DNA of 64,000 nucleotides from Nymphaea colorata (GCF_008831285.2 NC_045138.2:4493205-4557204); one strand, 5' to 3'; positions 45,320-57,887 are shown, numbered from the stretch's first letter. Notes: generated by a model not told the origin, from the sequence alone. Numbers and translations are program-made.

Positions 45320-48300
45320 TTATTTGTAGCTAATACGGACGCCTGGCAAGTAGTCTCTAGGCAATAAAAGCAAGGGGCAGTTGTAACAATCCAAATCTTC
45401 AAGCCTTGAGAGCGACGCGATCTGTTCTTGTTCTGGCACCAATCCTGCACTACCATGCTCCCCCTCTTCTTCTTCCTCTGCTGCATTTGCAGGTCGGGGA
45501 AGCATGTCCACAAGATACCTCAGTTTGGGGAACTTTCTTATATAGAGCCCTTTAAGCTGTTTGAAGTTTTGCCAGTGGCCTCCTCCCAAACTTGTCTGCT
45601 CTGGGAAATCATACAGCCATATCTCTTCCACTTGGGTGAGACCCCACACCCAATCTGGCACCTTTCCCCAATTGGCATTGGGTTCCCCTCCCCACAAATG
45701 TAGAATCCTGAGGGAGGGTAGAAACGAGGATACCTGTGATGGCAATGGCGGTTCATCACCATCTCCACATTGCAACAACTCGTTGCTTGTCCTGAGCTCC
45801 GTGAGTTTGGGCAGACGAGTGAAGGCGTCCAACTTGAGTCTCGCACATGGGCTCACCAGTACAGTCAATTGTTGAAGCTCGATCTCATGACCCTTTGATA
45901 AAGCAGGGAGGAGCCCTTCCATCTGCATATTTGGGCACATCACCAATTGCGCATTTTTTAGGCATGGCAGTGCTGCAGCTTCCCCTGTTCCCCCTTCAAA
46001 TCCCTCCCATTTGGGTAAACCAAACATTGTCATTTCTTCAAGCGATTCTAGACATGGAGGCAAGGCCTTGAGCTCTGCGCAACCTGACACTTCCAGTGTT
46101 CTGAGGTGTGGCATGGCAGTGGTCCCTTCTTGCCCTTTCTCCATCGGCCATCCTCTGAAAATGTTCAAGTACTGCAGCTTGAGTTCCTCAAGTGAAGGAA
46201 AGCATGGGAGATCGTTTAGCACCTGACAGGACGACAACTTCAACTTCCTTAAGACGGGCATGTTTGCAACTGAATTCAATTTATTGCATTCCTTCACTTC
46301 AAGCTTCACAAGGGCGGGCATGCTAGTTAGCAGCATAAGGTCGTCACATTTTTCCAATGTCAATGACTTGAGCGCAGGCACGACGGGCATCGTCCCCAAG
46401 TGAGAGCAACAGGACAACCTCAATGTCTGCAGATTGGCATAGTTGGACTCCAGATACCAAGTGCTTGGCAGCGCGCCTCCTTTGTAGCAGGATAGCTCCA
46501 AGTTCTCGAGGCCATGTGGAGGCTGTAAAGCCTCTAGTATACCACCCTGTCTCTTTGATTCATTCTGTAATTCCCCTGTATCATCATCAGCAGTTCTGCT
46601 GGTTGCGCCATTGGGCATCGAGAAATCCAAACGCAGGGCGGTTATGCTCTTCTTTTTGTTGAGTTGTGCTTCACCTGCGTCTGTCATGGTAGTGATACTC
46701 CCCAACCCCATTATATTCAAACTTCCCTTCAGTTTGTTCAACTCTTTCAACTCCCTAATACTGCACCCATTTTCACACGCAAGGAACTTGCATAGGGTCC
46801 TTAAATGCGTAAGCTTACCAAGTCCTTCAGCCACAAATGTTAATTTGTCTGTCTTTTCCAATCCAAGATACCTCAAGTTGCAAAGTTCCCCTATTTCCTT
46901 GGGCAACTCCTCTATATGGCTGCCATCTAAATTCAGTGTCTGCAAGTTGTAGAGTCTACCTATTGAACTAGGCAAACTCTTCACCCAAGTGCCACTTAGA
47001 CCAAGATATTTCAAAAGCGCAAGGTCTCCAATGCAATCTGGCAACTCTTTTATATCAGCACCTATCAATGACAACACTCTCAAGCTCCTGACCTTGCCTA
47101 GGCTATTAATTCCACAGCTGCAGCTACTCAGCAATGTATGCAGCTTACTTGTTTGCAATTCACTTTGAGCAATAAAAGAGCCGCCCGTAAGAGACAAGTG
47201 GCGGGTGTGCTCAGTTGCAGAATTATGACTGTATTCTTTTCCACCAATGTACAGGGCAAGATCATGTAGAATATCATGCAGTTTGACACCCTTTTTTGTT
47301 TCTTCTATCAAGCATCGGTCTATCAAATCATTAAGATAATCGTTTGCTCTCGCTTCCATGTCAACCCCGTTAGCTTCTTCAACTAATCCATGGGCTATCC
47401 ATTGCATGATCAACTCATTCTTTTGTATTTCATAATCCTTTGGGTACACACTGCAATAGACAAAGCAGTTCTTCAAACAAGGTGACAAGTCATCGTAGCT
47501 TAGCACCAGTCCAGGAAGAATGTCACCATATGGAGAAGAAGATGAGGGCATTTTCCATTCCCAGATCCCGCTCTTCTCCGCAACTGTCCATTCATGCCTC
47601 CCTATCTTCTTTGAACGCAACAAACGCCCGACTGTTTGGATCACAAGCGGCAAGCCGCCACATTTTTGTACTATTCTTTCCCCGATATCTTTCACATTTT
47701 CCCTTACCAAGTCGTATTCACTCTTGTCTTCTTTCAGTGCATTTATCACAAACAAGTGCCAGCTTTCTTCTTGAGATAATCGCTCCAGTTTATGCATGTA
47801 TATTGAGTTAACATCACCAGAGACTTGTTTCTTCCTAGTGGTTATCAGAACTGCACTACCCACTGCACCCTCTACCAACAGGGTCTTTATTTGTTCCCAC
47901 CACTCTAAATCCCATACATCATCTAGAACCAACAAAAATCTTTTGTCTGATAACTCTTTCTTTAGGCACTTGCATAGCAGCTCCAATTGGGTATAGTCAG
48001 GGGACTTTTCGGTAACTGACTCTAGTATCTTTCTCACCAATTCCTTGAGGTCTGGTTTCTCTGAGACACATACCCACCATCTGTTTTTCCCAAACTCTTC
48101 TTCAACTTCATTAAATACCATTTTAGCAAGAGTTGTTTTGCCAATTCCCCCCTGCCCTGTGATCGAGATGACAGAGACATTACATTTTGTACCATGGGTA
48201 AAGCTTCTAAGTTGGAGACTTTCTAATATCCTTTTCTTATCGACCTCCCTGCCCACTGTACCCTGCCAACTTATAAGGGAGGTGGTTTCTCTGTAATGTT

Positions 48301-48838
48301 TAGTACTCGTGGGATTCTGACCAGTACCACTGCTTTGTGTAGCTTCAAAGAGTTTATATAAACCCAATGTCTCCCTCTCTCTGTGTATTTCTTCGAGCCT
48401 TTCATTTATGCTCTTCATATTATTTCCAAGTTGGTAACGATTAAAGCTCTTGCTAGCAGACATGATGGCCTTTCTTTTCTTTCCCGAAGAGGTGCTCGTT
48501 CTGTATTCGTCGATGGTGTCCTCGGCATCATAGAGAACATCCTTTAGCTTCCACACCCAGTCTCTGACGCGCTCGTTGTTGAAAAAAGGCATGCGGTTTG
48601 CAGTTTGAATGGCTGCTCGAATATCCTCGAGCTTGCTCTCGAGTTTCTTGAGCTCCCCTTCTGCATTCTTGAAGGCATTAAACTTTGCTTTGATCAAATC
48701 CACAGAACTCAACAGCGAGGAAATGGCAGCCTTTGCGAGCTCTTCTGCCATGTCTGTTTGCTTGAGAATACAGCTGATGGCAGAGCCAAACTGAGAGAAA
48801 TCTTTCCACCTTAGAAACAAAGAAGCAGGCATGGACAA
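45320..48838 (-). CDS. CC-NB-ARC-LRR immune receptor (CNL), single exon
   Basis: Intracellular receptor of the plant NLR family, which detects pathogen effectors and triggers defence. The open frame is 1172 codons; the likely start is the ATG at 48751 (MAEELAKAA), giving 1143 residues, because CNLs typically open this way and the 29 upstream residues are unlike the family. In that numbering: coiled coil about 1-130 with the EDVID-equivalent DAEDTIDE near 75-82; P-loop GQGGIGKTT at 199-207; RNBS-A WVCVSE; kinase 2 FLLVLDDVW at 272-280; RNBS-B GSAVLITTR; GLPL CGGLPL at 364-369; RNBS-D CFVYCSVYPKDYE; and LHD (490-492) where MHD is usual. About 20 LRRs fill from roughly 540 to the C-terminus, some irregular. 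The frame is intact with no stop. Ligand unknown. An LRR relic at 61300-61700 is a likely relative. Confidence 0.96.
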   Translation of the reverse strand: MSMPASLFLRWKDFSQFGSAISCILKQTDMAEELAKAAISSLLSSVDLIKAKFNAFKNAEGELKKLESKLEDIRAAIQTANRMPFFNNERVRDWVWKLKDVLYDAEDTIDEYRTSTSSGKKRKAIMSASKSFNRYQLGNNMKSINERLEEIHRERETLGLYKLFEATQSSGTGQNPTSTKHYRETTSLISWQGTVGREVDKKRILESLQLRSFTHGTKCNVSVISITGQGGIGKTTLAKMVFNEVEEEFGKNRWWVCVSEKPDLKELVRKILESVTEKSPDYTQLELLCKCLKKELSDKRFLLVLDDVWDLEWWEQIKTLLVEGAVGSAVLITTRKKQVSGDVNSIYMHKLERLSQEESWHLFVINALKEDKSEYDLVRENVKDIGERIVQKCGGLPLVIQTVGRLLRSKKIGRHEWTVAEKSGIWEWKMPSSSSPYGDILPGLVLSYDDLSPCLKNCFVYCSVYPKDYEIQKNELIMQWIAHGLVEEANGVDMEARANDYLNDLIDRCLIEETKKGVKLHDILHDLALYIGGKEYSHNSATEHTRHLSLTGGSFIAQSELQTSKLHTLLSSCSCGINSLGKVRSLRVLSLIGADIKELPDCIGDLALLKYLGLSGTWVKSLPSSIGRLYNLQTLNLDGSHIEELPKEIGELCNLRYLGLEKTDKLTFVAEGLGKLTHLRTLCKFLACENGCSIRELKELNKLKGSLNIMGLGSITTMTDAGEAQLNKKKSITALRLDFSMPNGATSRTADDDTGELQNESKRQGGILEALQPPHGLENLELSCYKGGALPSTWYLESNYANLQTLRLSCCSHLGTMPVVPALKSLTLEKCDDLMLLTSMPALVKLEVKECNKLNSVANMPVLRKLKLSSCQVLNDLPCFPSLEELKLQYLNIFRGWPMEKGQEGTTAMPHLRTLEVSGCAELKALPPCLESLEEMTMFGLPKWEGFEGGTGEAAALPCLKNAQLVMCPNMQMEGLLPALSKGHEIELQQLTVLVSPCARLKLDAFTRLPKLTELRTSNELLQCGDGDEPPLPSQVSSFLPSLRILHLWGGEPNANWGKVPDWVWGLTQVEEIWLYDFPEQTSLGGGHWQNFKQLKGLYIRKFPKLRYLVDMLPRPANAAEEEEEGEHGSAGLVPEQEQIASLSRLEDLDCYNCPLLLLPRDYLPGVRISYK

Positions 48839-51800
48839 ACTATGAGATGCTCACTCTTAGCAACTGCGGACAGAAAGTGGAAGCTTAAACAGGTACACGG
48901 ACTATGTCTCAACTGTACTTATTTGCATTAATGTTTTAAACCTTGCTTCTTGCTTTAATATGTTTCAAATTTCACTTCGTTTTTCATCCTTTCTTATGCT
49001 TGGGGTCACTGAACATGACAATTGCTCATAATCGTATGTAACAAAAGCTAAAACAGCTTCATGGCAACAGCGAAGCATACGGAAACTTAAATAAAACCAG
49101 ATTATTGGGCTGGTTATTAATAAAGCACATTATCCAATACAGCGTATAAAAAAGCAAAAACATTATATAAAAAATAGATATGTATATTAAAACAGTGTAT
49201 ACAAAATTAAATTATAAGGATCGGCTCCTCGGCGAACAAACTAAAGCTGAAAAAACCTAAAATAAAGCAAACTTAAACTGGTTATATTGTAAATTTAGAA
49301 CATCTTGCACGCAACACATGTACAACAAGGAAAAAGAGAGGGGGGATAGGAGATTTTAAAAGTCTTTTGTAAATAAATGTATATTTGTACTTTTAACTTT
49401 TTTTCATAACCTTTTTTTGTTCTTCTAAAAATCTATTTTTAAAACATTTTCTAGAATATTTAAGTATTACACACCTCTGTTGTGCTTAACTTTTTTTGTA
49501 CAAAGGTCTACACGTAACCTGTTGTCCGAACGGATTATATAGAGCACATTGCAAAACGCAACTTTCCCTTGTCCAACAAAAACATGCTGATTTTTGGATG
49601 TTTTATTGAGCTGCCCAAGTTGTTTATAAAGGCCACTCCTTTCTAAGTAACTAAAACCATAATTTTTTTTTGTGTTTTTTTATTGGTGAAAACTTTTTTC
49701 GGATTTATTAAGAACAAGTTTACTCCTTAATCTCTCCCCAATAATGTGATCATCCAAATTCAGTTTTTTCTCTTCTATATTACTGAAAATCCTTAAATAT
49801 CACCCATCATCAAGATAATCTATCCTCTGCATAAAACTAATGAGGCAAGCTGGTATTACAGATCTCTAGATTGGACTTTTTTTTTGTTTCCGACAAATCA
49901 CGATTTAGCCGTTTAGGTCGACAGTGTATAGGATGTTGAGAATCAATGAAAATAGTTTTGTTGAAAAATTGGTGCACAATTTCCTTTTTGGCAATAATTG
50001 GAGATGGAACAATACTTGCTTAACTCATTTATGTTAAACATGTATCGTTTCTTTTAACTCATTTAGTTGGTGCTCGCTTAACTATTATCTTCTTGTAAAT
50101 CAACATTCATTATGTAGTCGAGCCCAGTCGAGTTCTTACAACTCGAACTGTAGTCGTTTAACATTTCAAGCTCGCTTGTAAACGAATCGAACTTGAGTCG
50201 AGTTTTGGCAAGTAAGTTTGAGTCGAACTCGAGCTGGCTTGATTGATTGTGCAGCCATACCAACTACCCTGCTAAAAACTAGTCAGTTTGGATCTATAAT
50301 GACTAAAATGCTTTTGATTAAAGTAAAAAATGGAGTTTCTTACGAAAATAAAAATTTGATTATGAAAAAGTTAAGAACTAAAAAACTAACACCTTTTTAT
50401 AAAAATTTCTAAAATGCCCTAAACCCTCAATTTTTTATACGGTATAGATTTATTGTGTGAACACAACTTGATCTCTTAAAAACCCTCTAACCTATTGTTA
50501 TGCTCCTCCCAAATCCGCCACCAACAATATATCAGGTTGGGGATGTAGCGGGATAAGGAGGGCCGAGGGTGGCAGAGGAGCTAACAGAACAATGAGCAAG
50601 AGGTAAAAAGGTTGAAAAGATTCTTTTGTAGAACGACAAAGGATACACCAACTAGCCAAGTGGAAACCAAATGTAGCCAGCAAGTAGGCAAGGGGTATAC
50701 CAACTAGTCAGATTGAAACCAAGATGCTGCAGATGGTCAATAGTGTCAATATGCGAAACTGGTCGCCTTTATGCACACATAGAAGTGTGTAATGCCTAAA
50801 ATACCCTTGATAAAGTGAAAAAAAAGATATGCAAAAGTCTAACAAGTACACTTTATTATAAAACAATACTTAAACCTTTCCCCTTTTTATTTGTTGTGTG
50901 CACAATACAATTCCATCTTGTTAATATGAATATGACCAACAAGTAGGAGTCATGCAAAAACCATGGCACCAAGTGTGTGGTTAGCTATCGACCATACTTT
51001 TGGCAGATGAAGGAGAAGAACATGTGGTCAGAGGTGGCAAGCCACCACCACTAGGAGCATAGCCAGGCAATGGTCATGCGTCCGGATCCCTCCATCCCTA
51101 GGAGATGAGTGAACCTGGTTAATATGTGTTTTTTCATGCACCAGTATGATTAATGACTAAAATGCCCTTAGTTCACATTGGATTTTTTTTTTTTGTAAAC
51201 ACAAAATTGAAAATCAACAAAAGTAAAAAAGACTTTGGATGGCATTTTTTTTAATAAATTTTCAAAATGTCCTTCATTGCCTTACTGCACATCGTGGTGC
51301 GCCTGTTGCATATAACTTTCTCTCGAATATGAGGGCACACAACAACATCCCACTGTGCCAGAGAAGCATGCAGTTTATCTGCTGTCTCTAAAGAAAAGGC
51401 GAAGGGCTCTGTCAAACTGATGGAAGATGAAGGCAAGAGAGAGAGAGAGGGAGGGAGAGAGAGATTGATGGAAAGAAGGGCAAAAGTGTCCTTTTTTGCA
51501 TTAAACCATAGTTGTCTAACCTTGTTCAATAAGCTGGATCGCCTGTTGATATAAACCTGCAAAAGAGAGGCTGTAAAGTCGAAACCTTTAAAATCACAGG
51601 ATCCTGTTTGCCATTTGTCTAAAATTGAGACGTTTTTTTGCAATTTTTTCATATAAAACAAGTTATATGACGGGCTATACTAATAAGTCATAGTAAACGC
51701 TGTCGTGAGTGCCACGAGAGTTGGGAGGAGGAGCTAGCAGTCAATCCTCGACCTGGCGGTCGCTGGTGGTTTGTATATAGTTGTAGCAAGTCATTGACTT

Positions 51801-52510
51801 GGGTCACTAGCTTTAGAGAGAGAAGAAAGAGAAAGAGACAAAGAGCGACAAAATGAGAATTCATCAACGAAAATGAGGCGACAAATAGTCGCGAACAAGG
51901 AAAAAACGGCAAAAAACAAAAACAAAGAAAAGAAAGCAACCAAAGAACATGTAGAACAGAGAAAGGAGAACAAAGAGGGAAGGAAGCCAAGGAGAAGTGC
52001 AAGATGCACATCTCTCTGTCTTCTCCAAGTAGTCAATAGAGTCTGCTAAAGCTGCTGTGTCTCTAAAGACCCTGTTGTGCTCGGCCACCAACAGCTAATA
52101 ACCACAGCTGCCAAGTATAAGGCGAAAACTGAGAAGCAGAGGGCGAAGGGTTAAAAGAAAGAGAGGGAGAGAAAGAGAGATTAAAGCCTTCCTCCCCTTT
52201 TCCACTGATCAGTAAACTTGCAGAATCTAAGTACCGATTCAAGCAGCCTCATAAACTGCTTTAACTAAATTGAGAGACTGGACAACTCTCTTTCTCTCGA
52301 CGCTGAAAAGACAAAGAACCCTAGGAAGAGCCAATTTTTACTACTGAAAAGAACAAAACTAAGGAAACACACTAAAAAATGCTTAGCATCGAATTCACAG
52401 ATTAAAAAGAATTTGGAGTTTAGCGACATGAGCAAAGAAGTATGCAGCGAAAGGCAGAGAACACACCTTTTCCGGCAACAGAAGCAGAGAGATCTGTAGC
52501 AAAGGCAGAA

Positions 52511-52514
<4 letters not shown>
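48839..52514. other. Spacer upstream of the NLR gene
   Basis: Contains the NLR promoter, which shows no motif I can name with confidence. Several minus-strand frames between 51251 and 52516 are open for 75-136 codons but lie in overlapping phases and in GA/CT-biased sequence; none has a recognisable domain. A transcript leader or non-coding RNA here is possible but unsupported. Confidence 0.4.

Positions 52515-52545
<31 letters not shown>
52515..52545. repeat. (GA)n microsatellite
   Basis: About 15 GA units following AAGAACAA. Several other purine-rich tracts lie within 1 kb to the left. Confidence 0.85.
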
Positions 52546-52546
<1 letters not shown>

Positions 52547-52888
52547 CCTCCTTAAGTTCTTTTCCTTTTATGAATGGTGGGTCGTGTGTAGGGACGTATT
52601 AAGGTTGGACGCATCTGATTATGGACCTGACTTTGAATCCATTTAACCGTAGCTAGTAAAAAAGCATTGTGCCATTACTAATCAAATTCGTTTACTTTTC
52701 AGTTTTATGCTATATTCAGGCCCGAGTCCACTTTGTGTTACGGAGATCCAACAAAGATCCAACCCAATTATGTCTAGATTTCGGATCATAAGCTTCTCGG
52801 ATCCAAATTCAGTTTTGAAAAGTAGAGCCTACATTTGAATCCCAAGTCCTACCTGAATCCAAACCACTGACATCCATAGTTGCGGATA

Positions 52889-53333
52889 GGGATGCCAATA
52901 TATCTGATTTGCATCAGATTTCTAATTTATCTGTTTCGAAGAAATCAGATATGAAAAAAAATTTCATATCCCATTAAAAAGTTAGATTGAATTCAGCTTT
53001 AGTAATTGGCTTCCAATCAGATTTTTGGATATACATAAACATCTGATTCGATTTAGATACGGATTTGAATCAGATTTATTTTAAACAAATATCCTACATC
53101 AAATGCTCTTACATTTTGAAAACCGGTCAAATTCGGTACAAAATTCGTATTCAGATATGAATATAAAAATTAGATTCGGATCAGGTTCAATTTGTAAAAT
53201 TGGATTTCAGATTCAGATTTAGATATTTCTTTGTTCTTATTTGAATATGAATTTGAATCCAAATAAGTCAATATCTGAAAAAGTAGATACAGTTAAAAGT
53301 ATGTCTAATTTGAATACGATCCGTTGGCATCCC
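52889..53333 (-). mobile_element. TA-flanked element with perfect short terminal inverted repeats
   Basis: Bounded by TA at 52887-52888 and 53334-53335. Ends are GGGATGCCAA and its exact complement TTGGCATCCC. The interior is the reverse of the reference copy at 43850-44256 (runs of AGATTTGGAT, ATTCGGAT type). The GCC in place of GTC at both ends is a matched variant, as if both ends were co-selected or gene-converted. Confidence 0.8.
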
Positions 53334-53771
53334 TAATCGTGGTTGAAGGGGTAGCCTTGTCCTCCCTTTCTTTCTTTCTCCTTTGACAGCTTTTCATTTC
53401 TCCTTGGCGGCTTGTATGACAAGTAGTTAGGTGGGTGGCTTCTTTTTTGTGAAAGAGACCTGAAAGATAGTTGGGTCACTTGATGAGCACCAAAGTTAGA
53501 AAATTAGTACAGGCAGCCATAAGGTGGGGGCGGTAGGGGGTTAGCTGATGTAGAAGATAAGGTCTCCAGTATAGGCTTTGGAAAGAAAGGAATTGAAATG
53601 TGCATCGAAGAAGGTTGAATGATCCCATCATTTCCTAGATTTGAAGAATAGATCATCTGCCAATAACTGTGGCCACTTTGGTTAGAATCAAGTGGTAGTA
53701 TCACGCGCATATCATGGTGGGGTCTTTGACTCTCATTTTCAGCGGTGGAGTTAGAAATTTTTGGTTAAGTA
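53334..53771. other. Short spacer between two elements
   Basis: No gene visible. A minus-strand frame at 53504-53710 has no recognised domain. Confidence 0.4.
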
Positions 53772-54213
53772 GATGTCAGTATATTTGATTTGGATCAGAT
53801 ATCCAACCAAACCATTCTGAAAAACCAGTTATAGAAAAAATATAATGTCCTATTCAAAGATCAAATCGGGTTTGGATTAAAGAAATGACATTCAATTGCA
53901 TTCGGATTTAGATATATATAAATATTCGATCATATTCAAATTCAGATTGGATTTAGTTTTAAACAAATATCATACATCCAACACTCTTATATTTTGAAAG
54001 TATGCTAGCTTTGGTTCAAAATTCGGATTTGGAAGTGAATGCAAAATTGGATTAAGATCATAATCAGATTGTAAAATCGGATTTCAGATTCAGATATGAC
54101 TTCTCTTCGTTTATATTCAAATGAGAATTCAAATATGGACATGTGAATATCTGAAAAAGCAGCTATATGTGGTGAAGAGTATATTTTATTTGAATCCGAC
54201 CCAATGAGATCTC
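53772..54213 (-). mobile_element. TA-flanked GGATGTCAA element
   Basis: TA at 53770-53771 and 54214-54215. The left end is GATGTCAGTATATTTG; the right end (CCAATGAGATCTC) has lost part of the terminal repeat. The interior matches the 52889 copy in order and orientation. Confidence 0.7.
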
Positions 54214-54527
54214 TATGGCTGATGGCGTACGACAAGCAAACCTGGGTGACAACTCCTATGGCTGGATCCAAAATCCAAGTCCACTCCTCGTTGAAAAGTT
54301 GTTGACCCTGCCGGCAAATGCTCATACCAGCCCACATCTGGCTTACCCGCTGCTCTTTTCAGCCATTGAGACGAGTAAGAAAGACTGTATCAGCACCTCT
54401 TTCCGATGCTAAGAATGCACGTTGCATTCCTTACAATTGCAAATCTCATGCTAATCCATTTCTTAGGGACTGCATGTTTGTCTTTTGAACTTCGAGTTAA
54501 GTTGGGCATTTTATGTGGATATAGGTA

Positions 54528-54919
54528 AGGATGTCAATAGATCACCCACCTGCTTTTTAGGATATTTACATATTCAGATTCAAAAGACAAAAATTCATAT
54601 CCAAATCCAAATCCAAAATCTGATTTCACAATCCAAATCGGACTTTTACATTCATATATGAATCTAAGTCTAAGTTTGAAGCAAATTTAGCCAATTTTTC
54701 AAAATTTAAGAGCATTAAGTATAGGATATTTCTTTAAAAATAAATCCGATGAATCCGAATCCGATTGGATATTATTTGTATCTGAGTCCAATCAGATCTC
54801 ATTTCTTAAATCCAAATATGATTTCACTTATTAATCAAATATTATTATTTTTTTCATATCTGATTTTTTCGGAATAGTTTGGTCGGATATCTGATCCAAA
54901 TCAGATATACTGACATATC
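54528..54919 (+). mobile_element. TA-flanked GGATGTCAA element
   Basis: TA at 54526-54527 and 54920-54921. Left end AGGATGTCAATAG, right end CTGACATATC. The opposite orientation to its two left neighbours makes this a cluster of three copies within about 2 kb. Confidence 0.7.
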
Positions 54920-54921
54920 TA

Positions 54922-56395
54922 GATATAGGGTAATTAGCAGCCCAGGTTTCTTATGAAAGATGCTGGGAGTTAGGCTCCGGACTTTTATTAACAAAAAATT
55001 ATATCTACAACAGCCAAAAATGGAGATGCATAGCATGTAGCCAAGTGAAAACTTAGCTACTGTGACCCAGCAGCCCCACAAAAACAACAAGCAACAGCAA
55101 GCTGCAACCATGCATTGAGATTTTGGAAAGTGAAGAGTGGACATGTACCTCCTTGACTCACATGGGGCTTCCCATGGTTTTAACTTGCCAAATTCACCAA
55201 ACAAAATGAGAGAAAATGACAAAAAGTTTTGCATCTCCCCTTTGTTGTTTGGTAAAGCAGAAGGAGTATTTATCCTACCGCTCTCTATTGAGGGCCAAAG
55301 CCCCCACCTATCCTATCCCCATCCCTCTAGAGTCCAGAGCTGTTTTTAGTTCATGAGAAAGGTGCCCCCCATTATGCTTCTTCTACCTGCAGTACCCCCT
55401 TTATGCTGCATAAAGAATCAACACATTGAAGATTTGAAACGAAAACTGGCAGCCTACCAGCCTCCACCCGTCCGATGCACCAACTGCTTTGCTTTGGGGA
55501 TGCAATTCTCCTTTGTTGAGCTTAGGAGTGGCTCATGTAATTATCTTTTTGTTGCTTATCTTTACATCCAAAATTATTGATGATGTGGCCTTAGGTTTTT
55601 ATGACAGTGTTACTGTTATGCTCATCGATCTTTGTTTATTATTTCTGTTGTTGTAAAAATTATGGTTCTATTGTATGCTTTCCTTTTGTCCTAGATGGTG
55701 CAATAGTAGGTCTTTTTTTGCACTTCATGATATCTCTATTACGGGGTACTTTTATGAGGTATCCATATTGACACGGATAAGACACTTGTCCGAGTATTGG
55801 CACACACTTGGACACAGCCCAAACATAGTCAAACCTATGTCGGGTGTGGTCAACATACCCATGACCATATCCATTAGTTTATTTTTGTCCACTTAATTGA
55901 ATGACATGTTGAAGAGCATCCAAACTAATTTACATCTGAATACTGGATTGAAGTAGATTCATGAAATAGTACTGCATTTGAGTGTTTCATGAATATACCC
56001 AAGTCTATAGCAGAAACTAATACATAGAGTACTATCATAGAGTTCATGCTACCAAACACCATAAAAAAGAGTTATGCATAAGGAGCGAAAGAGTTGCAAG
56101 GAACCATTTGAAAATTAAGCTACTCTGTGGTATATGGATTCTGGCAACAAATATTTCGTTCAAGGTTTGAGGTGTTTATTCAGTTTTTGTTTATAACCAT
56201 TAATTACATTCATTTGGTTCTATACTTTGACTGAAGATTCATGCCATAATCAATAACTTCCACAAGAACATATATATGTGTTTGATTACTCCAATCCCTT
56301 ATTCTAGACAAAGATATAAACTCTGTTTGAAAATTTTATGAAATACAAAATAAATTTGTAATTTCTGAGTATTCCACTCTGTTGATAAGAAGCAC
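54922..56395. other. Spacer without recognised genes
   Basis: Minus-strand frame 54854-55234 (126 codons) starts inside the neighbouring element and has no recognisable domain. A block near 55764-55860 has repeated ACTTG(G/T)(A/C)C(A/G)C-type words common in dispersed plant repeats. No exon could be supported. Confidence 0.4.
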
Positions 56396-57005
56396 TGATG
56401 ACTTTACTGCCATCTAGCAATGGCCACTCAGAGCCAACAACATCTTCCTCAACAGAATCAGTGAAAACTAAGTACGCATGCATGTGCCAAACACTCTTCT
56501 TCTGCGATCCTAATAGCCTCCATCACTTTGTTGTCTATTAAACTCTACGCCGAGGCGAACTGTATGCTCGGGGAATATATCACAGTTTATTCTCATTTTG
56601 ATTACTTATGATCATATGGACCTTGTCGATGAGAGTTACCCTGCTCCTGCCAAGCAGAAAGGAAATTCCATGGAGTTGAACCTCAAATATAAAGAATGGG
56701 TTTGACAGGATCAATTGCTGTTCAGCTGGCTGTTATCTTCTTTTACTGAGGATGTGCACGGTCAGATTCTTCGCCTTTAAGACTGCATCTGATATGTGGC
56801 AGGCTTTGATGATTGCAATTCAAATCTTAGTTTGAAGATTTGAAGAAAGGGAACAAAACTGTGGATTAATATATTCAGAAAGCTAAGGCGTCCGCTCACC
56901 AACTTTCCGTCACCTCTAAAGCAGTGCCAGATAAATACATTGCTATGCAAGTCCTTAAAGGTCTACGACGTCTTCGAACTAATGGAATAATAATGAAGTA
57001 CTGAG
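56396..57005 (+). pseudogene. Decayed Copia-type retrotransposon gag
   Basis: Translation in shifting frames shows HMDLVDESYPAPAK, LKYKEWV then a stop, QDQLLFSWLLSSFTEDV, SDMWQAL-like and AHQLSVTSKAVPDKYIAMQV. These match the order of the plant Copia gag domain (a YKEWVKQDQLLLSWLLSSLTE-type core). At least three stops and frame shifts interrupt it, and no protease, integrase or LTR is visible nearby, so it is a fragment. Confidence 0.75.
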
Positions 57006-57395
57006 CAGAGTGAAAGAACAGTGCATCTTAATGTGAACGGCATATTAGGACAGAAATTTTTCTACGGGTATCACAATCTTCTCCTGATAACAGATATTGG
57101 ATTATGCCGCAGCTCCAGTTATTAGACCAAAATTGCGTGGAATTTCCATCCCCCAGTTGCATCTTCTCATATGACTAATTTCTTCCCATCCCAGATGATT
57201 CCTTGCCAAGACCATGAGTTTTTTTGCTTTATTTTGCTCGTCAATAAGCTGCAGTTACTCAGATGTTTAGCTTTTACGAGCTGAGGCTAATAGAATAAGA
57301 TATGCAGACCCTACATGCCAAAAAACTCTATAGAGATCTTTTATATGTATATAGCTGAAAATTGGCCCCGCCCCTTCTATACATGAGATTGCCAG

Positions 57396-57530
57396 TTCAC
57401 CAAATCTACTTTCCTATCATCAGTGGGAGAGCTACGTTTGCCACACAATCCCACAAAATTTTCACCAAATCTACTTTCCTATCATCAGTGGCAGAGCCAC
57501 GTTTGCCACACAATCCCACAAAATTTACTT
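57396..57530. repeat. Tandem duplication, period 65
   Basis: Two units starting TTCACCAAATCTACTTTCC at 57396 and 57461 are nearly identical (GTGGGAGAGCTACG versus GTGGCAGAGCCACG). The GTGGCAGAGCCACG core resembles a terminus found in some dispersed plant elements. Young, local duplication. Confidence 0.85.
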
Positions 57531-57887
57531 TATTTACATATAAAAACTTTATTCATTTTCAGTTTGTCTACATATGAGTGCCCCTTAGAGTTTGAAATAT
57601 AAACTTAGAGGTCGTTTGATTGTTGTTCATTCGGACGGAATAGACAGGACATCCTGTCCATTACACTACTATCCTGTCCTCATGAACAATGATGTTCCTT
57701 ATTCACCGTTTAATGATTTTAAGAACAGAATACTAAGTTCTTTTTGTCCGACGTTTGCTATGTCTGTTATGTTTGACATTTGTTTCAAAATAAACAAATC
57801 TAATTACAATTATGAAAGATAAATTAAAAATTTGTCAGCAATACCTGATACTTTGTTGTTTTGTTTATGTCAATCTAATGTAAATTA

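Noticed and set aside
45428-48814. Plus-strand frames of 60-123 codons opposite the NLR gene
   Set aside because: They are antisense shadows of the long minus-strand coding exon.
51251-52516. Several minus-strand frames in a purine-rich tract
   Set aside because: Phases overlap, composition is low-complexity, and no family was recognised.
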